NCBI RefSeq assembly: GCF_024748695.1
Contig: NZ_CP087176.1
Location: 551,501 to 615,500 of the forward strand
Length of the DNA stretch: 64,000 nucleotides
Reading direction: 5' to 3'
DNA from: Pseudomonas sp. B21-040
GTDB taxonomy: Bacteria; Pseudomonadota; Gammaproteobacteria; Pseudomonadales; Pseudomonadaceae
Shown here: positions 40,301 to 48,748 of the stretch, in pieces
Layout: every line of letters starts with the position of its first letter
Position numbering within the stretch: the first letter of the stretch is position 1
Made by a program: the position numbers and the translations under genes
Notes under the pieces: generated by a model
Seen by the model: the letters and a program-made list of their open reading frames with translations, nothing else
The model's database searches: none
What the model was told of the DNA's origin: nothing

Positions 40301-40633
40301 CAACCCACGGGGCGGGTCGGCGAGTTTGTCGCCGGCGTGCGTTTTCGCGCCTGGCAACCGGCCAACTGCCTGCACCCGACCATCCCGGTCCATGCGCCGT
40401 TGGTGTTCGACCTGCTCGACACCTGGATGCAACGTTCACTGGGCGGCTGCCAGTACCACGTGGCCCATCCGGGTGGGCGCAACTACGACAGCCTGCCGGT
40501 GAACGCCAACGAGGCCGAGAGCCGGCGAATGGCGCGGTTTTTCCGCATCGGACACACGCCAGGGAAACTTCCTGTACCGAATGTGGAAATGAGCGACGAG
40601 CTGCCGATGACACTCGATTTGCGACGTTTCTAA
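37358..40633 (+). CDS. transglutaminase / DUF2126 fusion protein
   Basis: A 1091-residue cytoplasmic protein. The start is GTG at 37358 with GCAGGAGG before it; the long open extension upstream covers the class-3 repeat and the sigma-54 site and is not coding. The N-terminal 280 residues are a transglutaminase-like cysteine protease fold with SCRDSAW (Cys180), DLHAWC (His229) and GLDATSG (Asp245). The rest is DUF2126 (TMGGEPTFVSIDDPDG, GRHTGTGGGNHFVLGGATP). Together with the next two genes it forms the predicted amide/peptide ligase-protease clusters known from comparative genomics. The substrate is unknown. Confidence 0.9.
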   Translation: MSIHVALHHVTHYRYDRAVELGPQIVRLRPAAHSRTRILSYALKVSPEQHFINWQQDPQGNYLARLVFPEKTDELRIEVDLLAEMAVFNPFDFFLEPYAEKIPFAYAADERKELAPYLETLPLTPTFKTYLDGIDRTPLPSVDFLVALNQRLSEDIGYLIRMEPGVQTPEHTLEQASGSCRDSAWLLVQLLRNLGLAARFVSGYLIQLTADVKSLDGPSGTEVDFTDLHAWCEVYLPGAGWIGLDATSGLFAGEGHIPLACSPDPGSAAPISGLVEPCECEFTHEMSVERIWEAPRVTKPYTDDQWQAIQALGRQIDADLLEGDVRLTMGGEPTFVSIDDPDGAEWNTAALGPDKRRLSAELFQRMRKHYAPKGLVHFGQGKWYPGEQLPRWSLNCYWRRDGVPIWHNGALIADEQEDYGADGALAGRFLASVAERLKIPTRYVFAAYEDNFYYLWREGTLPQNVSAEDSRLEEPLERARLRKVFSQGLDKVIGHVLPLARTAKGDQWQSGRWYLREEHCRLVPGDSPLGYRLPLGSQPWVKAAEYPFIHPADPNQDFPALPDTAQLQSQGTGAVTEEREPKIDESADWLTRTAFCAEAREGRLYLFMPPLERVEDYLELVSAIEATAEELHCPVLLEGYEPPSDPRLSNFRITPDPGVIEVNVQPSANWDELVERTEFLYEEARQTRLTTEKFMIDGRHTGTGGGNHFVLGGATPADSPFLRRPDLLRSLISYWHNHPSLSYLFSGLFIGPTSQAPRVDEARNDALYELEIAFAQMPDPGEECAPWLVDRLLRNLLIDVTGNTHRAEFCIDKLYSPDGATGRLGLLELRAFEMPPHARMSLAQQLLLRALVARFWREPYAPPKLARWGTELHDRFLLPHFIEQDFADVIVDLNAAGYPVRAEWFAAHLEFRFPKVGDYAVSGIELQLRQALEPWHVLGEEGAVGGTVRYVDSSLERLQVKLTGLAPQRYLLTCNGVAVPLQPTGRVGEFVAGVRFRAWQPANCLHPTIPVHAPLVFDLLDTWMQRSLGGCQYHVAHPGGRNYDSLPVNANEAESRRMARFFRIGHTPGKLPVPNVEMSDELPMTLDLRRF

Positions 40634-40721
40634 ACCGTACACGACGCTCGGACTTTTCGTATATCCGGGCGTCATGTGCCTGCGCTAGTCTGACCGTTCC
40701 TTGCTGTCTGCCGAGCTTTCC

Positions 40722-43208
40722 ATGCCTGACCTGCTTGATCGCTACCCGCTGACAACGGGCACTTACCACGAACTGCTCGACGACAGCGGCGCCGTGCGCC
40801 CGCACTGGCGTCGGCTGCTCGACCAATTGCAACGCAGCACGCCTTCGCAATTGGTGCAGCGTCAGGCCTTGTTGACCCGCCAGATCCAGGAAAACGGCGT
40901 GACCTACAACGTCTACGCCGACCCCAAGGGCGCAGACCGGCCGTGGGAACTGGATCTGCTGCCACATGTGATCGCAGCGGATGAGTGGCGGCAGTTATCG
41001 GCGGGTATCGCCCAGCGGGCGCGTTTGCTCAATGCGGTGCTGGCGGACCTCTATGGCCCGCAGCGTTTGATTGCCGAAGGACTGCTGCCAGCGGAACTGG
41101 TGTTCGGACATAACAATTTCCTCTGGCCCTGTCAGGGCATTACGCCCCCGGATGGGGCGTTTTTGCATCTTTACGCAGTGGATCTGGCGCGCACACCCGA
41201 TGGTCGCTGGTGGGTCACGGCGGACCGCACTCAAGCCCCGTCCGGCGCCGGTTATGCCCTGGAAAACCGCACCATCGTGTCCCGGGCCTTTCCCGAGTTG
41301 TACCGCGATTTGAAAGTGCAGCATCTGGCCGGGTTCTTCCGCACGCTTCAGGAAACGCTCGCCAGGCAGGCACCGAGTGATAACGACGCGCCGCTGATCG
41401 TGTTGCTCACGCCAGGGCGGTTCAACGAAAGTTATTTCGAACACCTTTATCTGGCGCGTCAGCTCGGTTATCCGTTGGTGGAGGGCGGCGACCTGACGGT
41501 GCGTGATGCCACGGTTTATCTGAAAACCCTGAGCGGCTTGCGCCGGGTTCACGCGATCATGCGCCGGCTCGACGATGACTTCTGCGACCCGCTGGAATTG
41601 CGCACTGATTCCGCACTGGGTGTACCGGGATTGCTCGAAGCCGTGCGGCAGGGACGGGTTTTGGTGGCCAACGCACTCGGCAGCGGCGTGCTGGAGTCGC
41701 CGGGACTGTTGGGCTTTCTACCGAAGATCAATCAATTCCTGTTCGGCGAAGAACTGATCCTGCCGTCCATCGCCACCTGGTGGTGCGGCGAGGCGCCGGT
41801 ACTGGCCCAGGCGTTGGAAAAACTGTCGGAGTTGATGATCAAACCGGCCTTCCCGTCGCAAAGCTTCGCACCTGTATTTGGCGGCGATTTGAGTGAAAAA
41901 CAGCGCGAAGCCCTGGCCGAACGCATGCAGGCACGTCCTTATGCCTATGTCGCGCAAGAAATGGCGCAGTTGTCCCAGGCGCCTGTCTGGCAAGCGGAGG
42001 ACGGTCAATTGCAACCGCGAGCCATCGGCATGCGTGTTTACGCAGTGGCCAGCCGTGACGGCTACCGGGTTTTACCCGGCGGTCTGACCCGGGTTGCTGC
42101 CGAAGCGGATGCTGAAGTGGTGTCAATGCAGCGCGGTGGTGCGAGCAAGGACACGTGGGTATTGGGTGATCGTCCTCCCAGCGGCGAGCAATGGAAAACC
42201 CAACGCACCATTGGCGTCCATGATCTGGTGCGGCGAGACCCGTATCTGCCGTCGCGCGTGGTGGAAAACCTGTTCTGGTTTGGCCGCTATTGCGAACGTT
42301 GCGATGACAGTGCGCGACTGCTGCGGATCATGCTCGCACGCTACGTGGACGGCGATGATCCGCAAGCCTTGCAGGCGGCCGTTGACCTCGGTGAGCGGCT
42401 GAACCTGTTGCCCGATGAGGGCGAACTGCCGGAACGCCTGTTGGCGGCGTTGCTCGGTGAAGACTGGCCCTTCAGCCTGCGCTCCAATCTGCAACGCTTG
42501 CAGTGGGCCGCCTCGCAAGTGCGCGGCAAACTCTCGCGGGAAAACTGGCAGGCGCTGGTGGAGTTGCAGCGTGAGGCCATGGAGCTGGAAACCCGTGAGC
42601 CCGATTTCGGTGAGCTGCTGGATTTCCTCAATCGCCTGGTGATGTCGCTGGCAGCGCTTTCAGGTTTCGCGCTGGACGACATGACCCGGGACGAAGGCTG
42701 GCGTTTCCTGATGATCGGTCGGCGGATCGAGCGGTTGCAGTTTCTCAGTGGCAGCCTGGCGGCGTTTCTGCGCGGTGCCGGGGCTTTCGATCAGGCGGGC
42801 CTGGAATGGTTGTTGGAGTTGGGCAACAGCAGCATCACCTACCGTTCGCGGTACCTGGCGGTGGCGCAACTGCTGCCGGTGCTCGATCTGTTGCTGCTCG
42901 ATGAGCAAAACCCTCACGCCGTGCTGTTCCAGTTGAAGCTGGTGACTCGAACCTTGAAACGTTTGAATGACGACTTTGGTGCCCCTCGTGAAGAAGGGTT
43001 GCCGCTGTTGGTGGAGCGACTGGCGCGGTTTGATCTGGGGTGTCTGGAGAATTCGTTGTTTGGCGAAACCAGTGTTCGTGCCGCGCTCGATGGTCTGGCC
43101 GATTTGCTGCAAGAAATCGCCGATGCCAGTGGTCAAGTGTCGGATCGCCTGGCGTTGCGCCATTTCGCCCATGTAGATGATGTCAGCCAGCGCACGGTGT
43201 CCGTCTGA
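40722..43208 (+). CDS. circularly permuted ATP-grasp / alpha-E fusion protein
   Basis: An 828-residue protein starting at 40722 (MPDLLDRYPLTTGTYHELLD). The first 480 or so residues match the circularly permuted ATP-grasp family (GHNNFLWPCQGI, DRTQAPSGAGYALENR, LLTPGRFNESYFEHLYLA), predicted to form peptide bonds with ATP. The C-terminal part is an alpha-E helical domain (VENLFWFGRYCERCDDSARL, DEGWRFLMIGRRIERLQ). It overlaps the next gene by one base. Exact substrate unknown. Confidence 0.9.
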   Translation: MPDLLDRYPLTTGTYHELLDDSGAVRPHWRRLLDQLQRSTPSQLVQRQALLTRQIQENGVTYNVYADPKGADRPWELDLLPHVIAADEWRQLSAGIAQRARLLNAVLADLYGPQRLIAEGLLPAELVFGHNNFLWPCQGITPPDGAFLHLYAVDLARTPDGRWWVTADRTQAPSGAGYALENRTIVSRAFPELYRDLKVQHLAGFFRTLQETLARQAPSDNDAPLIVLLTPGRFNESYFEHLYLARQLGYPLVEGGDLTVRDATVYLKTLSGLRRVHAIMRRLDDDFCDPLELRTDSALGVPGLLEAVRQGRVLVANALGSGVLESPGLLGFLPKINQFLFGEELILPSIATWWCGEAPVLAQALEKLSELMIKPAFPSQSFAPVFGGDLSEKQREALAERMQARPYAYVAQEMAQLSQAPVWQAEDGQLQPRAIGMRVYAVASRDGYRVLPGGLTRVAAEADAEVVSMQRGGASKDTWVLGDRPPSGEQWKTQRTIGVHDLVRRDPYLPSRVVENLFWFGRYCERCDDSARLLRIMLARYVDGDDPQALQAAVDLGERLNLLPDEGELPERLLAALLGEDWPFSLRSNLQRLQWAASQVRGKLSRENWQALVELQREAMELETREPDFGELLDFLNRLVMSLAALSGFALDDMTRDEGWRFLMIGRRIERLQFLSGSLAAFLRGAGAFDQAGLEWLLELGNSSITYRSRYLAVAQLLPVLDLLLLDEQNPHAVLFQLKLVTRTLKRLNDDFGAPREEGLPLLVERLARFDLGCLENSLFGETSVRAALDGLADLLQEIADASGQVSDRLALRHFAHVDDVSQRTVSV

Positions 43209-44098
43209 TGAGTGCCCATTACCAGATTTTCCACGACACCCATTATCACTACGACAGCCCGGTGTCGCTGGCCCAGCAGCTCGCGCATCTATGGCCGAGA
43301 CCCTGTGCCTGGCAGCGCTGCACCGCCCAACAATTGCAGATCAGTCCTGACCCGACCGCGCGCCGGGATGAGCTGGATGTGTTTGGCAATCCGCTGACCC
43401 GGTTGGCGTTTGAGCGCCCGCATGATGAGTTGCTGGTCAATGCCAGTCTCACGGTCGAAGTCCTGGCCCGGCCAACGCTGGATTTCACTCAGTCACCCGC
43501 CTGGGAAGTTACCCGCGACGCGCTGACTTACAGCAGTCAGCCAATGTCGTCTGACCTGCTTGAAGCGTGCCGTTATCGATTCGAATCACCCTACGTGCAT
43601 TTGAAGCGCAATTTCGTCGAGTTTTCCGAGAGCTGCTTTCCGGTTGGCCGACCACTGTTGCTGGGTGTACAGGCGCTGATGGAGAAAATATTCAGCGAAT
43701 TCACTTTCGACGCCGAAGCGACCCAAGTGGCGACGCCGTTGGTGGAAGTGCTGGAGCGCCGGCGTGGCGTCTGTCAGGATTTCGCCCACCTGATGCTGGC
43801 GTGCGTGCGCTCCCGTGGGTTGGCCGCTCGCTACATCAGCGGTTATCTGCTGACACAACCGCCACCGGGCCAGCCTCGGCTGATCGGCGCCGATGCGTCG
43901 CATGCCTGGATCTCGGTGTTTTGCCCGGTACTGGGTTGGGTCGATTTTGACCCGACCAACAACATACAACCGGCGCTCGAACACATCACCTTGGCATGGG
44001 GCCGGGATTTCTCTGATGTTTCGCCGTTGCGTGGGGTGATTCTGGGCGGCGGCAATCATGACCCGGAAGTCCGCGTCACCGTGATGCCATTGGAGTAA
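43208..44098 (+). CDS. transglutaminase-like cysteine protease
   Basis: A 296-residue stand-alone transglutaminase-like protein, third gene of the operon. An N-terminal beta-sandwich-like domain (YQIFHDTHYHYDSPV) precedes the catalytic core with GVCQDFAHLML (Cys189), ASHAWISVF (His232) and DFDPTNN (Asp246/Asp248). It likely hydrolyses or exchanges the peptide or amide made by the ATP-grasp partner. Start overlaps the previous stop (TGATG). Confidence 0.92.
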   Translation: MSAHYQIFHDTHYHYDSPVSLAQQLAHLWPRPCAWQRCTAQQLQISPDPTARRDELDVFGNPLTRLAFERPHDELLVNASLTVEVLARPTLDFTQSPAWEVTRDALTYSSQPMSSDLLEACRYRFESPYVHLKRNFVEFSESCFPVGRPLLLGVQALMEKIFSEFTFDAEATQVATPLVEVLERRRGVCQDFAHLMLACVRSRGLAARYISGYLLTQPPPGQPRLIGADASHAWISVFCPVLGWVDFDPTNNIQPALEHITLAWGRDFSDVSPLRGVILGGGNHDPEVRVTVMPLE

Positions 44099-44112
44099 CA
44101 AAGATCCATAGA

Positions 44113-44219
44113 TGTAGGAGCGGGCTTGCTCGCGAAGACGGAGTGTCAGTCGTTACTTATGTAGCTGATACACCGCCTTCGCGAGCAAGTCGGATCGCCG
44201 CATCGCCGCTCCCACAGGG
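44113..44219. repeat. REP doublet (REPIN), class 1, variant second arm
   Basis: First arm tgtaggagcgggcttgctcg (from 44113). The second arm is gcgagcaagtcggatcgccg...cgccgctcccaca, i.e. the usual arm with an extra stretch of about 16 bases. Confidence 0.75.
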
Positions 44220-44336
44220 AATATGCAGTGTTTTTTGGAGGGCATTTCAGAGGGGGACTGTGAGGGTCAGCAAAGTAACTGCTGACCCTGGACACAGATC
44301 CGGTGGGCCCGATCAGATCATCCGGCCCTGAGGGTC

Positions 44337-44525
44337 TCAGGCGTCGGGCGCCTGATCTTTCGGTGCTTCAGTTTCGTCTGTAGCCACGTCGCCTTCGGCA
44401 TCGGGGTTCAGTGCTGCGGCGTCTTCTTCAGCTGTAGCTTTCTTGCGCTGAAGCTTTTCCTCTTTCTTCTGCTCCTTGGCCAAGTCTCTCTGACGTTTGG
44501 CGAAGGAATAATTAGGTTTAGCCAT
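44337..44525 (-). CDS. small highly charged protein, function unknown
   Basis: A 62-residue protein MAKPNYSFAKRQRDLAKEQK... that is basic and coiled-coil-like in the first half and acidic at the C-terminus. The start at 44525 is preceded by a purine-rich stretch; longer in-frame starts overlap the neighbouring LOG gene. Small proteins of this form are commonly annotated next to LOG genes in pseudomonads. Role unknown. Confidence 0.7.
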   Translation of the reverse strand: MAKPNYSFAKRQRDLAKEQKKEEKLQRKKATAEEDAAALNPDAEGDVATDETEAPKDQAPDA

Positions 44526-44593
44526 GGGCGATCCTCTGGGGTCGAAGGTGAGGTTGAGCGGCGCATATTCTGCCCTGTATCGGTGCCAAGCCG

Positions 44594-45181
44594 TTAGCTG
44601 GGTTTTTGATCGGTCCATTTTGGCGGGACCGACGGTTGCCAGGCGTCCAGTGCGTCGAGCAGGGTTTGCGGCGATTCGCTCGTTTGCAGCATGTCACGGT
44701 GTGGTGCGCGAACGAAGCCTTCGCCGACGATATGATCAAGAAAACCGGTCAATTTGCTGTAGAAACCGTTCACTTCGAGCAACCCCAACGGCTTGCCGTG
44801 GTAGCCGAGCTGGCCCCAGGTCCAGACTTCGAACAGTTCCTCCAGCGTGCCGAGACCGCCGGGCAGGGCGATAAACGCGTCGCTGAGTTCGGCCATCCGC
44901 GCCTTTCGCGCGTGCATGCCGTCGACCACTTCCAGGCGCGTCAGGCCGCTGTGGCCGATTTCCTTGTCCTTGAGGCTTTGCGGGATGATCCCGATCACTT
45001 CGCCGCCGGCCGCCAATGCCGCATCGGCGACAATCCCCATCAAGCCGACGGCACCGCCGCCATACACTAGGGTCAGCTTGCGCTCAGCCAATGCTCGCCC
45101 CAGGGCGGCAGCCGCTTCACGATAAGCCGGGTTGGTGCCGGTGCTGGCGCCGCAAAATACACAAACAGACTTCAAAGACAT
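44594..45181 (-). CDS. LOG family protein (cytokinin riboside 5'-monophosphate phosphoribohydrolase-like)
   Basis: A 195-residue enzyme of the LOG family (formerly called lysine decarboxylase family). The start at 45181 gives [20 protein letters not shown]. The catalytic PGGLGTLEE motif (107-115) follows a conserved Arg in GMHARKARM. The family splits nucleotide 5'-monophosphates into base and ribose-5-phosphate; physiological substrate in Pseudomonas is not defined. Confidence 0.92.
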   Translation of the reverse strand: MSLKSVCVFCGASTGTNPAYREAAAALGRALAERKLTLVYGGGAVGLMGIVADAALAAGGEVIGIIPQSLKDKEIGHSGLTRLEVVDGMHARKARMAELSDAFIALPGGLGTLEELFEVWTWGQLGYHGKPLGLLEVNGFYSKLTGFLDHIVGEGFVRAPHRDMLQTSESPQTLLDALDAWQPSVPPKWTDQKPS

Positions 45182-45240
45182 GTTTTTCTCCATGGTCAGG
45201 ATGGCCACAGAGTAAAGGCAGGCACGCAGCGTTCCAAGGT

Positions 45241-45330
45241 CTAAACTTCGCGTTTGGGAGTTTCGTAGGTACCGCTGGCGCCACAGGCATATGCGGCGAG
45301 CAAACTGCACAACAGGCTATTGAAGGACAT
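45241..45330 (-). CDS. possible 29-residue small protein
   Basis: The frame from ATG at 45330 to TAG at 45241 encodes [20 protein letters not shown] followed by [13 protein letters not shown] lies 11 bases or so before the start. The hydrophobic N-terminus with two Cys and the charged tail look protein-like, but the length gives no statistical support. It lies 59 bases upstream of the LOG gene on the same strand. Confidence 0.3.
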   Translation of the reverse strand: MSFNSLLCSLLAAYACGASGTYETPKREV

Positions 45331-45425
45331 GACCGGCGCTCCAGATGAGTGATGACGGCCTGATGATAGGGCCGTACCAGACACTTGGCTGGTAGATTGT
45401 GTCGATAGGTGTCATAGCCTGAAAG

Positions 45426-45435
45426 TTGTATACAA
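45426..45435. promoter_or_regulatory. palindrome TTGTATACAA upstream of azurin
   Basis: A perfect 10-base palindrome, 90 bases before the azurin start codon. Sequences of this form are bound by some GntR-family (FCD-type) regulators, so it may be an operator. No such regulator is encoded in the window. I see no ANR/FNR box (TTGAT-N4-ATCAA) here. Confidence 0.35.
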
Positions 45436-45524
45436 TTTATGATTCAGGTCATAGGAACTTGCGAAGATTTCAGGCAGTCTTCTGTCCATTCGCACTTTTG
45501 TTAACCCTGCCTTGGAGATTCACC

Positions 45525-45971
45525 ATGTTTGCCAAACTTGTTGCGGTATCCCTGCTGACACTGGCCAGTAGTCAATTGATGGCTGCAGAATGCAAAGTCA
45601 CCGTCGACTCCACTGATCAGATGTCCTTCGACAAGAAGGCCATTGAGATCGACAAGAGCTGCAAAACGTTCACTGTCGAACTGACTCACTCCGGCAGCCT
45701 GCCGAAGAACGTCATGGGCCATAACTGGGTGCTGAGCAAAGAAGCAGATATGCAGACGATTGCCAGCGCTGGCCTGGCCGCTGGTATCGACAAGAACTAT
45801 CTGCCGGAAGGTGATGCACGCATCATCGCCCACACCAAAATCATCGGTGCCGGCGAAACGGACTCGGTGACCTTCGACGTGTCGAAGCTGGCCGCTGGCG
45901 AAGCCTATGGCTTCTTCTGCTCGTTCCCGGGCCATATCGCGATGATGAAAGGCACTGTGACGCTGAAGTAA
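45525..45971 (+). CDS. azu: azurin
   Basis: A periplasmic type I blue copper protein that carries electrons, linked in pseudomonads to denitrification, aromatic amine oxidation or copper/oxidative stress. The start at 45525 ([20 protein letters not shown]) gives 148 residues; the signal peptide is cut after Ala20, so the mature protein begins AECKV. All copper ligands are present (mature numbering): His46 (GHNW), Cys112, His117 and Met121 ([10 protein letters not shown]). The disulphide Cys3-Cys26 is conserved. Confidence 0.97.
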   Translation: MFAKLVAVSLLTLASSQLMAAECKVTVDSTDQMSFDKKAIEIDKSCKTFTVELTHSGSLPKNVMGHNWVLSKEADMQTIASAGLAAGIDKNYLPEGDARIIAHTKIIGAGETDSVTFDVSKLAAGEAYGFFCSFPGHIAMMKGTVTLK

Positions 45972-45978
45972 TCCGGCG

Positions 45979-46015
45979 CTCTGGAACCTTGGATTTTAAA
46001 ACTAAGGTTCCAGAG
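45979..46015. terminator. 12-bp inverted repeat after azurin
   Basis: CTCTGGAACCTT (45979-45990) pairs perfectly with AAGGTTCCAGAG (46004-46015) around an A/T-rich loop. There is no T-run after it, so it may be a weak terminator or an mRNA 3' stabiliser. Confidence 0.6.
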
Positions 46016-46346
46016 ATCTGAACGTACCGAGGTCGAGTTCGAATCCGATCGAAGGTATGCGGGCTCTTTCCTCGTTCCTGTCTAAAAAATGTTTTTGATT
46101 CGCATGCTCGAGTGGATGGCCGACAGCATTTTCTCCGGGTGGCAGGCAATCGCTCATCTGGCTGGCTTCCGGGGTCGGCATCGTTTGCCATGAGCAACGT
46201 ATCGTCTCGCTCCTCAACGAAAAGAAATCGGGAAGTAGAGTATTGCCTGAGGCTGGCGTCTGCGTCTGCGCGAGGGTTGCTACAGGGCAGCAAGCGAGGG
46301 TCAGCGCGGCAGCAATGTGTCGGATGACGTTCGGTAGGAGGGCCAT
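46002..46346 (-). CDS. possible small secreted protein
   Basis: A frame of 114 residues whose N-terminus resembles a signal peptide (RHIAAALTLACCPVATLAQT, cleavage after TLA). The remainder shows no motif I know. The ribosome binding site is weak (GGACTCC region). It would be convergent with azurin and its end overlaps the azurin hairpin. It could be spurious. Confidence 0.4.
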   Translation of the reverse strand: MALLPNVIRHIAAALTLACCPVATLAQTQTPASGNTLLPDFFSLRSETIRCSWQTMPTPEASQMSDCLPPGENAVGHPLEHANQKHFLDRNEERARIPSIGFELDLGTFRSLEP

Positions 46347-46371
46347 TCTGGAGTCCGGAGAGTAGGCGGAA

Positions 46372-46520
46372 ATGGACTCTGTGCTGGTGCCTTCTTTTGA
46401 TCAATGGGCATCCATTGATTTGGGAAAAGCCCTACGTCGTTTTAAGGTCTTTCGTTCTATTCGTCTTGTTACTTTGAAAAACGTTGAGATCATTCAGCGC
46501 AGAGAGCGAGCGATCCAAAG
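46372..46520. other. gene-poor stretch before an orphan terminator
   Basis: No convincing gene is readable on either strand between the possible secreted protein and nadE. A plus-strand frame from 46372 to 46653 exists but runs through a terminator and a REP remnant, which argues against coding. The stretch may give a small RNA ending at the terminator at 46521. Confidence 0.35.
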
Positions 46521-46548
46521 AAAAGCGTCCACTTGGGACGCTTTTTTT
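46521..46548 (+). terminator. rho-independent terminator without an assigned gene
   Basis: AAGCGTCC (46523-46530) pairs with GGGACGCTT (46535-46543) around a short loop and is followed by seven T residues. On the plus strand no clear gene precedes it. Confidence 0.8.
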
Positions 46549-46574
46549 GTGTCCTGCATTTGGCCGTGTCATCG

Positions 46575-46600
46575 GCCATCGCGGGCAAACCCGCGATGGC
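46575..46600. repeat. REP remnant (single short hairpin)
   Basis: GCCATCGCGGG-CAAA-CCCGCGATGGC: the two outer ends of a class-1 REP doublet joined with the middle deleted, giving a perfect 11-bp stem. Confidence 0.75.
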
Positions 46601-46619
46601 GTCTCCTGCCCCCCAAATA

Positions 46620-47447
46620 TCAAGGTGCAAACGGCATCACGCGCTTGTGGTGAGTCTTTTTGTACGTGTCGCAGATGATCTTGAACGCTTCCTCACGCAC
46701 CGGCTCTCCGTGCAGGAATGCGTCGATTTCGGCGTAGGTCACGCCGTGCGACGCTTCGTCCGGTTTGCCCGGCGAGAGGTCTTCCAGATCGGCTGTCGGG
46801 ATTTTTTCCACCAGCGATTCCGGTGCGCCGAAACTGCGGGCGATATTGCGGACCTGATTTTTAACCAGGCCGCTGAGTGGCGCCAGGTCGCAGGCGCCAT
46901 CGCCGAACTTGGTGAAAAAACCCATCACGGCTTCTGCTGCGTGGTCGGTGCCGATCACCAGGCCGTGGGCTGCGCCCGCGATGGTGTACTGAGCGACCAT
47001 GCGCATCCGCGCCTTGGTGTTGCCGAGCACGAAATCCACCGAGACCGCGTGCTTGCCTTCGAAGGCGGCGACTTCGTTGGCCAGCGATTTGACCGCGGGG
47101 CCGATGTTCACGGTGTGGCGCTCGTCCGGGGCAATGAAATCCACTGAGGCCTGAGCGTCATGTTCATCGAACTGAGTCTCGTACGGCAGGCGCACGGCGA
47201 TGAATTTGTAGCCCTTGTCGCCGGTGCGCTCACGCAATTCACGCATGGCTCGTTGGGCCAACAGGCCGGCGGTCAGGGAATCGACGCCACCGCTGATGCC
47301 CAGCACCAGGGTCTTGAGACCGGAATTGACCAGGCAATCCTGAATGAAACTGACCCGCCGGGCGACTTCTGCCTCAAGGGCGGCCTCGTCGGCAAATGGC
47401 GGTTGAACCTTGAGCTGCTCAGCAATCTCACGCTGTACGGCTTGCAT
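46620..47447 (-). CDS. nadE: NAD(+) synthase, ammonia-dependent
   Basis: NadE makes NAD from deamido-NAD, ATP and ammonia. The start at 47447 ([18 protein letters not shown]) has AAGGAG upstream; 275 residues, the bacterial short form lacking a glutaminase domain. The PP-loop SGGVDS (52-57) is present and [20 protein letters not shown] forms the conserved NAD-adenylate region. It follows pncB by 4 bases, giving a NAD salvage operon. Confidence 0.97.
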   Translation of the reverse strand: MQAVQREIAEQLKVQPPFADEAALEAEVARRVSFIQDCLVNSGLKTLVLGISGGVDSLTAGLLAQRAMRELRERTGDKGYKFIAVRLPYETQFDEHDAQASVDFIAPDERHTVNIGPAVKSLANEVAAFEGKHAVSVDFVLGNTKARMRMVAQYTIAGAAHGLVIGTDHAAEAVMGFFTKFGDGACDLAPLSGLVKNQVRNIARSFGAPESLVEKIPTADLEDLSPGKPDEASHGVTYAEIDAFLHGEPVREEAFKIICDTYKKTHHKRVMPFAP

Positions 47448-47451
47448 GAAT

Positions 47452-48678
47452 TCACTCCTTGCTTGATGTGCTGGATAGGGCGGCAGGTACTTTGAACACG
47501 TGTCGCAAATAGGCGACAAAATTCGGGTCTTTGCAGTGAGTCTTGCCAGGCTCATCGGAAATTTTCGCGACGGGCTGGCCGTTGCAGGCTGCCATTTTAA
47601 GCACGATGCTCATGGGTTCGACACCTGGAATATCACACGTCAGGTTAGTGCCGATCCCAAAGCTGACATGGATCCGACCACGCAGCGCGCGGAATATCTC
47701 CAGCGCCTTGGGCAGTGTCAGGCTGTCGGAGAATGTCAGCGTCTTGCTCATCGGGTCGATGCCGAGCTTGTGATAATGGGCGATGGCTTTTTCGGCCCAT
47801 AGCACCGGATCACCCGAGTCGTGGCGTAGGCCATCGAAGAGCTTGGCGAAAAACAGATCGAAGTCGCCGAGGAAGGCATCCATGGTGATGCAATCGGTCA
47901 GGGCGATACCTAGCAGGCCGCGGTACTCGCGTACCCAGCAATCGAGCGCGGCAATCTGGCTGTCGATCAGTCGTGGGCCGAGTTGTTGATGGGCCATGAT
48001 CCACTCGTGGGCCATAGTGCCCAGCGGTTTCATGTCCAGCTCCCTGGACAGGTGCACGTTGCTGGTACCGACGAAGCGTCCGGGGAAATCGTGCTTGAGC
48101 ACGTTCACCACTTCCTCCTGCACGCGGTATGAAAAGCGACGGCGCGTGCCGAAATCGGCGACCTGCAACTCGGACAATTCGTCACTGCTGGCGTTGGCGG
48201 TCAGCCAGTCGAACTTGCGATAGAGTTGTTCGCGTGCCTGTTCCAGGACTATTTCCCGGTAGCGATAGCGGTTGCGCACTTCGCTGACAATCGCCAGCAG
48301 CGGCACTTCGAACAGGATTACGTGCAACCACGGCCCGCGCAGACGGATGAACAGTTCGTCGTTTTCAATGCCGGTGTGGATGTAACGCAGGTTGAAGCGA
48401 AACAATCCGAGAAACCGCAGGAAATCCGGTTTCAGGAAGCTGATTCGCTCCAGAAAACTCAATTGATCAGGGCTCAGGCTCAACTCGGCCAGGCGCTCGA
48501 TCTGAAAACGGATCTCCGCCAGGTACGGGCGCAAATCTTCACTGTTGCGGCAACGAAACTCCCATTCGACTTCGACGTTCGGGTAGTTGTGCAGCACGGC
48601 CTGCATCATCGTCAGTTTGTAGAAGTCGGTGTCGAGCAGGTTCTGCACGATGCGATCGCCAAACACGCTCTCGCTCAT
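47452..48678 (-). CDS. pncB: nicotinate phosphoribosyltransferase
   Basis: PncB converts nicotinate and PRPP to nicotinate mononucleotide in the Preiss-Handler pathway. A 408-residue protein starting [20 protein letters not shown]; conserved [15 protein letters not shown], the phospho-His-region [22 protein letters not shown] (key residues GTSNV and MGTMAHE-like end), and the catalytic region [14 protein letters not shown]. nadE follows immediately. Confidence 0.96.
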   Translation of the reverse strand: MSESVFGDRIVQNLLDTDFYKLTMMQAVLHNYPNVEVEWEFRCRNSEDLRPYLAEIRFQIERLAELSLSPDQLSFLERISFLKPDFLRFLGLFRFNLRYIHTGIENDELFIRLRGPWLHVILFEVPLLAIVSEVRNRYRYREIVLEQAREQLYRKFDWLTANASSDELSELQVADFGTRRRFSYRVQEEVVNVLKHDFPGRFVGTSNVHLSRELDMKPLGTMAHEWIMAHQQLGPRLIDSQIAALDCWVREYRGLLGIALTDCITMDAFLGDFDLFFAKLFDGLRHDSGDPVLWAEKAIAHYHKLGIDPMSKTLTFSDSLTLPKALEIFRALRGRIHVSFGIGTNLTCDIPGVEPMSIVLKMAACNGQPVAKISDEPGKTHCKDPNFVAYLRHVFKVPAALSSTSSKE

Positions 48679-48748
48679 AACGGGGTTCTCCGCATTGAAT
48701 GGGGATAGTGGCGCATATCGGTGGTGGGTATTGCCAGCAATTTCTGTG

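Noticed and set aside
46372..46653. 93-codon plus-strand frame between azurin and nadE
   Set aside because: It passes through a strong terminator and a REP remnant and overlaps the nadE 3' end.
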